From NCBI RefSeq assembly GCF_003073045.1, contig NC_037592.1, forward strand, positions 40,481,760 to 40,545,759: 64,000 nt of DNA, read 5' to 3'. This stretch comes from Pomacea canaliculata (taxonomy: Eukaryota > Mollusca > Gastropoda > Architaenioglossa > Ampullariidae). Made by a program: the position numbers and the translations under genes. The first letter of the stretch is position 1. Every line of letters begins with the position of its first letter. Positions 60,370 through 64,000 of the stretch are shown here, piece by piece. A model generated the notes under the pieces. It searched no databases. It saw only the letters and a list, made by a program, of their open reading frames with translations, and was not told where the DNA came from.

Positions 60370-61240
60370 CTTCAGAGATCAAACTCAAACTGGACACCAT
60401 CTACAAGGACTACACGCAGATATACACAGATCGCTCCCACGACCCAGAAACATTAGCAACTGGGCTCGGAGTCTATTGTCCTGACTACATAAACCTTTCC
60501 ATCAAACTCCCGACCTACACCTCCATTTTCACAGCTGAGGTGACTGCTATATAGACAGCCATTGAGAATATACATCTCAAACTGAGAGACACCACAAGAC
60601 AACAGCTCTTAGTACTATCAGACTCCTTGTCAGCACTTCAGGCTCTTCAAAATCTATCATCAGACAGACTAGACATTGTTTATGAAATATTGTCCCTCAT
60701 AAACAAGATTACCACCGAAAATGGAGACGTCAGGTTCCTTTGGGTTCCCTCCCATATTGGGTTAAAAGGAAATGAGGAATCCGATAAACTGGCCAAACGG
60801 GCAGTTAAACTAGCAATCATCAGATTGCTACCCTAAACATCTCGATTTCACCAGCGGAGAGAATAGCTATAAAACCAGCAATAAAATTACAATGGAATGA
60901 GAAGTACAAGACTGAAGGTAAAGGAACTAGGAGACTGATAGATGAACATCCCAGTACTACTCTGATTTTCTTTGGCGCTAATAGGCTCCACCAATCCAAG
61001 TTAGCCAGAATGAGGCTTGGCGGGAAATATTTCACTAAATATAGATTACACCCTGTTTCATGCACATGTGGGGATAGGCTTAGCACTTCACAGCACGTGC
61101 TTTTGGAGTGTCATGAAATCAAAGAGGAAAGAGATGTCTTAAGTCGGGTCTTAAATAAACACAGGCTAGCCTTAAACATTATCAACTTTCTCAATCCACC
61201 AAAAGATATCTGGCACACCATACTGTCATTGGTAGTGACA
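60370..61240 (+). mobile_element. LINE ORF2 C-terminus with RNase H domain, truncated
   Basis: The RNase H signature is present: IYTDRS (TD-x-S), FTAEVTAI, LVLSDSLSALQAL and FLWVPSHIGLKGNEESDKLA. After a frameshift near 60830 come LGGKYFTKYRLHPVSCTCGD and STSQHVLLEC, a C-x-C...H...C knuckle seen at the 3' end of I/Jockey-like ORF2 proteins. One in-frame stop near 60553 and the 5' truncation make it dead. It abuts the start of repeat copy 2. Confidence 0.8.
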
Positions 61241-61637
61241 ATGGTGGCACACAATATGCCCATATTAAAAAAATAAAGGAAAGGGCTACAGAAAACTATT
61301 TTTTTTAAATATTTTCACTACACATTATTATAATCATTTATTTGTGCTCAGACACACTCATGCATTTTTCTTAGTAGAACTATGCAGATGCCTATGCCTA
61401 TGCACTAGATTGCAGTGTTGAGAGGGTTACAGATACTTCTTACATTAACCATGACGGGTTGCCATTCCAAAAGGTTAGCTGCAAGCCTCCTTAGTGCAAC
61501 ATACCCAGATGTTAAACGGGCAATGCACTTTTAAAGAACATAAAAAAGCAAGACTTAATTTTCAGAATAGAATATGATTATTTACGTAAAAAAAAAAAAT
61601 ACCCATAAAAAATAAAACTTCAGACGTCCTCACCGCC

Positions 61638-61680
61638 ATTTGGTCGAAAGTCAAGGCGTTCGAGAACCGAGGTATCACTG
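61638..61680. mobile_element. Solo right end of the pogo-like MITE
   Basis: The 43 bases ending GAACCGAGGTATCACTG plus TA equal the reverse of the left end of the 27497-28025 element. They are absent from the same place in repeat copy 1 (about 57600-57630). Confidence 0.85.
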
Positions 61681-62429
61681 TATTAGTATTTGTAACAGCG
61701 CATATGACTCTCAATTCAGCAAATTTGTGAATGTCTTTGAGTCAAACGAAATATCTCTCAGGTATTGTTGAAGAGATTTTGTTTTGCCCAGATAATGAAA
61801 CAGTTCATTTGGAATGCAACCCTACAGATTTGAAATTTATTTATAAGCCTCAGCTGAAGTTAAGAAAATAAAAGTCCAAACCAAGTTCACTCAACAGAAG
61901 AGAACATACAGCAACCGCACGGTGCATCTGGTCTGTTCTCTTTTACTACGGAAAGCATCTTTTCAAATTAAGCTCAAGCAGATGCTATTTTTAGGGAAAA
62001 GCCGTTTCATCACTTTTTGACAAATCCAGGTGTGATTAAGTAAAAGACATTTGTTGCACCTCTTTGTCATAAAATGCAACCAGAATATGTTTATACGATA
62101 TTTGCCAAGCTGGCTGTTGAAATTGCCCATGTAAATCACAAACTTGTTTCATGTCAATGTTCTTGGAATTGAGTCTACACTAAGCAAATTTAATGCCAGA
62201 TAGGTCAAGCCATTTAAAATTCTAACAAAGAAACAACTGAAAAGAAAGGTTGAAATGTTGTTTCGAATAAATAATGGTCACGAAAAGCTAGAATATCAAT
62301 GCTGTCGGCTAATGCACGGTTTAGATAAGTCATTTGACAATCTCGCCCCAAGATTTCATTTACTCATTCACCTGTAATCTCATCCACTTCGAAGAAACAA
62401 CATTAACTCAAAGACAAAGTTAAACACAT

Positions 62430-62782
62430 TTATTTATCAGGCATTTCCTGCATCAGTGCTTTATGAATAAGTGTATCGATTTTATGTTTCAGCACAGAAA
62501 GGCGCCTTGTACTTTGAATTTTAGCCAGTCTGTCAGAAACAGTTAATCCATAGTTCAGATATTCATTATTGCTCTTTCGAGCTTCTTCTGAGCTTTCTAT
62601 GAAGTTGATTGCAACTTCTCTAAGCCTGATGTAGGTGACTGGCTGGGCCCCAAAACTCTTTTCTTTTTCAATGGTGACAGCCCTTCTTCACAGAGTCGGG
62701 GTTCACAGATGTCCACTGAAGTACTGCAATCTCTCGTAGCTGATTTCTCATCAGCAAAATGTAAACGCCCATTTTCATCGTC
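62430..62782 (-). pseudogene. Unknown-family C-terminal exon, copy 2
   Basis: After acceptor TTCTTTTGCAG come DDENGRLHFADEKSATRDC and LCEEGLSPLKKKRVLGP. The frame breaks near 62610 (bases missing relative to copy 1) and continues as LAKIQSTRRLSVLKHKIDTL to the stop at 62430-62432. About 100 bp coding the CQNCEIH region of copy 1 are missing. The two copies are broken at different places. Confidence 0.55.
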
Positions 62783-63410
62783 CTGCAAAAGAAACAATTA
62801 CAGTTAAATGTGTGTAACTTATTAGTAGTCTTATAAAAACACTAGAAAAGAAAATAATAAAAAATTAAACCCAGAATGGAATTTTCCCTTCCATATGACA
62901 GAAGAGGTTTCTCAGAGAATGGCAAAAATGGCAGGGAGCATATGCAGTGGTTATAGTTGGCATTAACTTTCGTCTTGCTCACTAGCTGTGTTAGGGGATA
63001 AGGATGGCAAAGAAGTTAAGCACCAGGCCATAGGTAACTGGCTTTTGTAAGACTTCCTCCACTTATCAGAAATCTTCACTAAACTTCAAAACAAATTATT
63101 TAATCTGCAGGACATTACCAAGGCCGCTGAATATGCATCCAGGAAGACAGACCACAAAAGGATTTGAAATTTGTTAAGAGCTCGATGTGCAAAACAGCAG
63201 CAGCATAAAAGTTTAACATTTCGGGTGCGGTAACGGTGAACAGTTAAATATGTGGCACCATTAGTCAGGAGAGATAGCAACAGTAACAACCATGGACCAT
63301 GCTTTTTGATGCACTGAGATATGCAAAGGTACCACTTTTAGACCAAGGCAATTGTTCTAAGGCCATTACTTTTAAAATCTGTGACACCACATTTCTTTAG
63401 CATGTAGGTA

Positions 63411-63516
63411 TGTTACACAAGGTCTTTTAGTAAAGATTGTTCTTGCTACACAAGTTCTTTTAGTAAAGATTGTTCTATGTTACACAAGGTCTTTTAGTAA
63501 AGATTGTTCTTGCTAC
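63411..63516. repeat. Minisatellite, three units of about 35 bp
   Basis: Three tandem units share ACACAAG-TCTTTTAGTAAAG followed by ATTGTTCT. It lies within the part of repeat copy 2 that copy 1 lacks. Confidence 0.85.
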
Positions 63517-64000
63517 AGTGGTACTACAGTATCTTTTCACAAAATCAAGTTCTGCAGAAATGCGTAGATGTACAGAGATTAAAACCTAGTTTAAATGTTC
63601 ATGAGCATGTGCTTCATCTAATCTGTCTTAGGCGTGTAAGTAAATGGTGGCACTCAAGCCTGCAATATTATTTTCTATGCCTGAGAAAGGATGTCACTGA
63701 AAATTTTAATATCTACTTAAAATGACATTAGTATGAATAGATAAAAATTATCATGCATGCCATACTTTTTTAATTAGTTTAACATTTTCACTCAAACTTT
63801 ACATATTTTAAAAATAAACATCATATATGAAAACTGGGGGATTTTGTGATGGAAAAATGATAAAAGATACAAGCAATAAAATGCGCCTCTTCCCTTATGT
63901 ACACCATCAGACACTGAATTTGGCAAATGGATGTTTACCAAATATTTCAGCCACAGTAATGGTCATACTAACCCGTTCTTACATTTTCTATGAAGCTTAC

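Larger units (their letters stand above)
61265..64000. repeat. Large dispersed or duplicated segment, copy 2
   Basis: This is the partner of 57220-59145; it runs to the window end. It contains extra sequence relative to copy 1, a solo MITE end (61638-61680) and a minisatellite (63411-63516). Confidence 0.85.

Noticed and set aside
61223..61264. SDNGGTQ-like peptide resembling an integrase motif
   Set aside because: It is three residues of similarity in a frame overlapping the LINE 3' end and the start of repeat copy 2; no integrase context.

Overview
This window is nuclear DNA from an invertebrate animal, most likely a mollusc. Genes have short exons with GT-AG introns and TATA-box promoters, and lie in an AT-rich background full of small DNA transposons, LINE relics and SINE pieces. 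The mollusc call is an inference. It rests on an expanded AIG1/GIMAP GTPase family (well known from gastropods and bivalves), a tRNA-derived SINE with a mollusc-like tail, and RTE-like LINE fragments. No species can be named from the sequence.

All recognisable genes in the first 50 kb lie on the + strand and form a putative immunity-type cluster. In order they are: (1) AIG1/GIMAP gene A (285-3349, tail frameshifted up to 3473); (2) AIG1/GIMAP gene B (5744-11256); (3) a compact PARP-family ADP-ribosyltransferase (16049-19996); (4) a long mosaic gene with four SAM-like helical modules in front of an AIG1 GTPase (24145-36652); (5) an AIG1 relic (39700-40035); (6) AIG1/GIMAP gene C (41045-44100); (7) AIG1/GIMAP pseudogene D (48481-49884). 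All share one AIG1 exon plan: a tiny ATG exon, a P-loop exon entered in phase 1, and a phase-0 junction just before the DSPG motif. A and D are one subfamily (start MSHGKCLS, C-terminal CVLL/CVVL). B and C are another (start MA-x-SKPS, C-terminal CVVQ).

Genes B and C encode an AIG1 GTPase, a long charged coiled coil built from about 35-residue repeats, and a C-terminal CaaX prenylation box. The SAM-AIG1 protein lacks the CaaX box and carries protein-interaction-like modules instead. The adjacent ADP-ribosyltransferase keeps an H-Y-E triad. A plausible but unproven reading is a locus of membrane-tethered GTPases with a soluble adaptor GTPase and an ADP-ribosylation enzyme. The PARP promoter was split by a 3.0-kb hAT-like insertion that duplicated its TATA box and moved a kappaB-like site 3 kb upstream.

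From about 50 kb onward the window is repeat-dominated. It holds hAT-type MITEs with exact target-site duplications, an inverted pair of about 0.85-kb promoter-bearing repeats (47066-47893 minus, 53158-54017 plus) followed by an unrecognised 144-aa ORF, a LINE RNase H fragment (60370-61240), and two diverged copies of a roughly 2-2.7-kb segment (57220-59145 and 61265-64000). Each copy carries a broken minus-strand coding exon of one unknown family.
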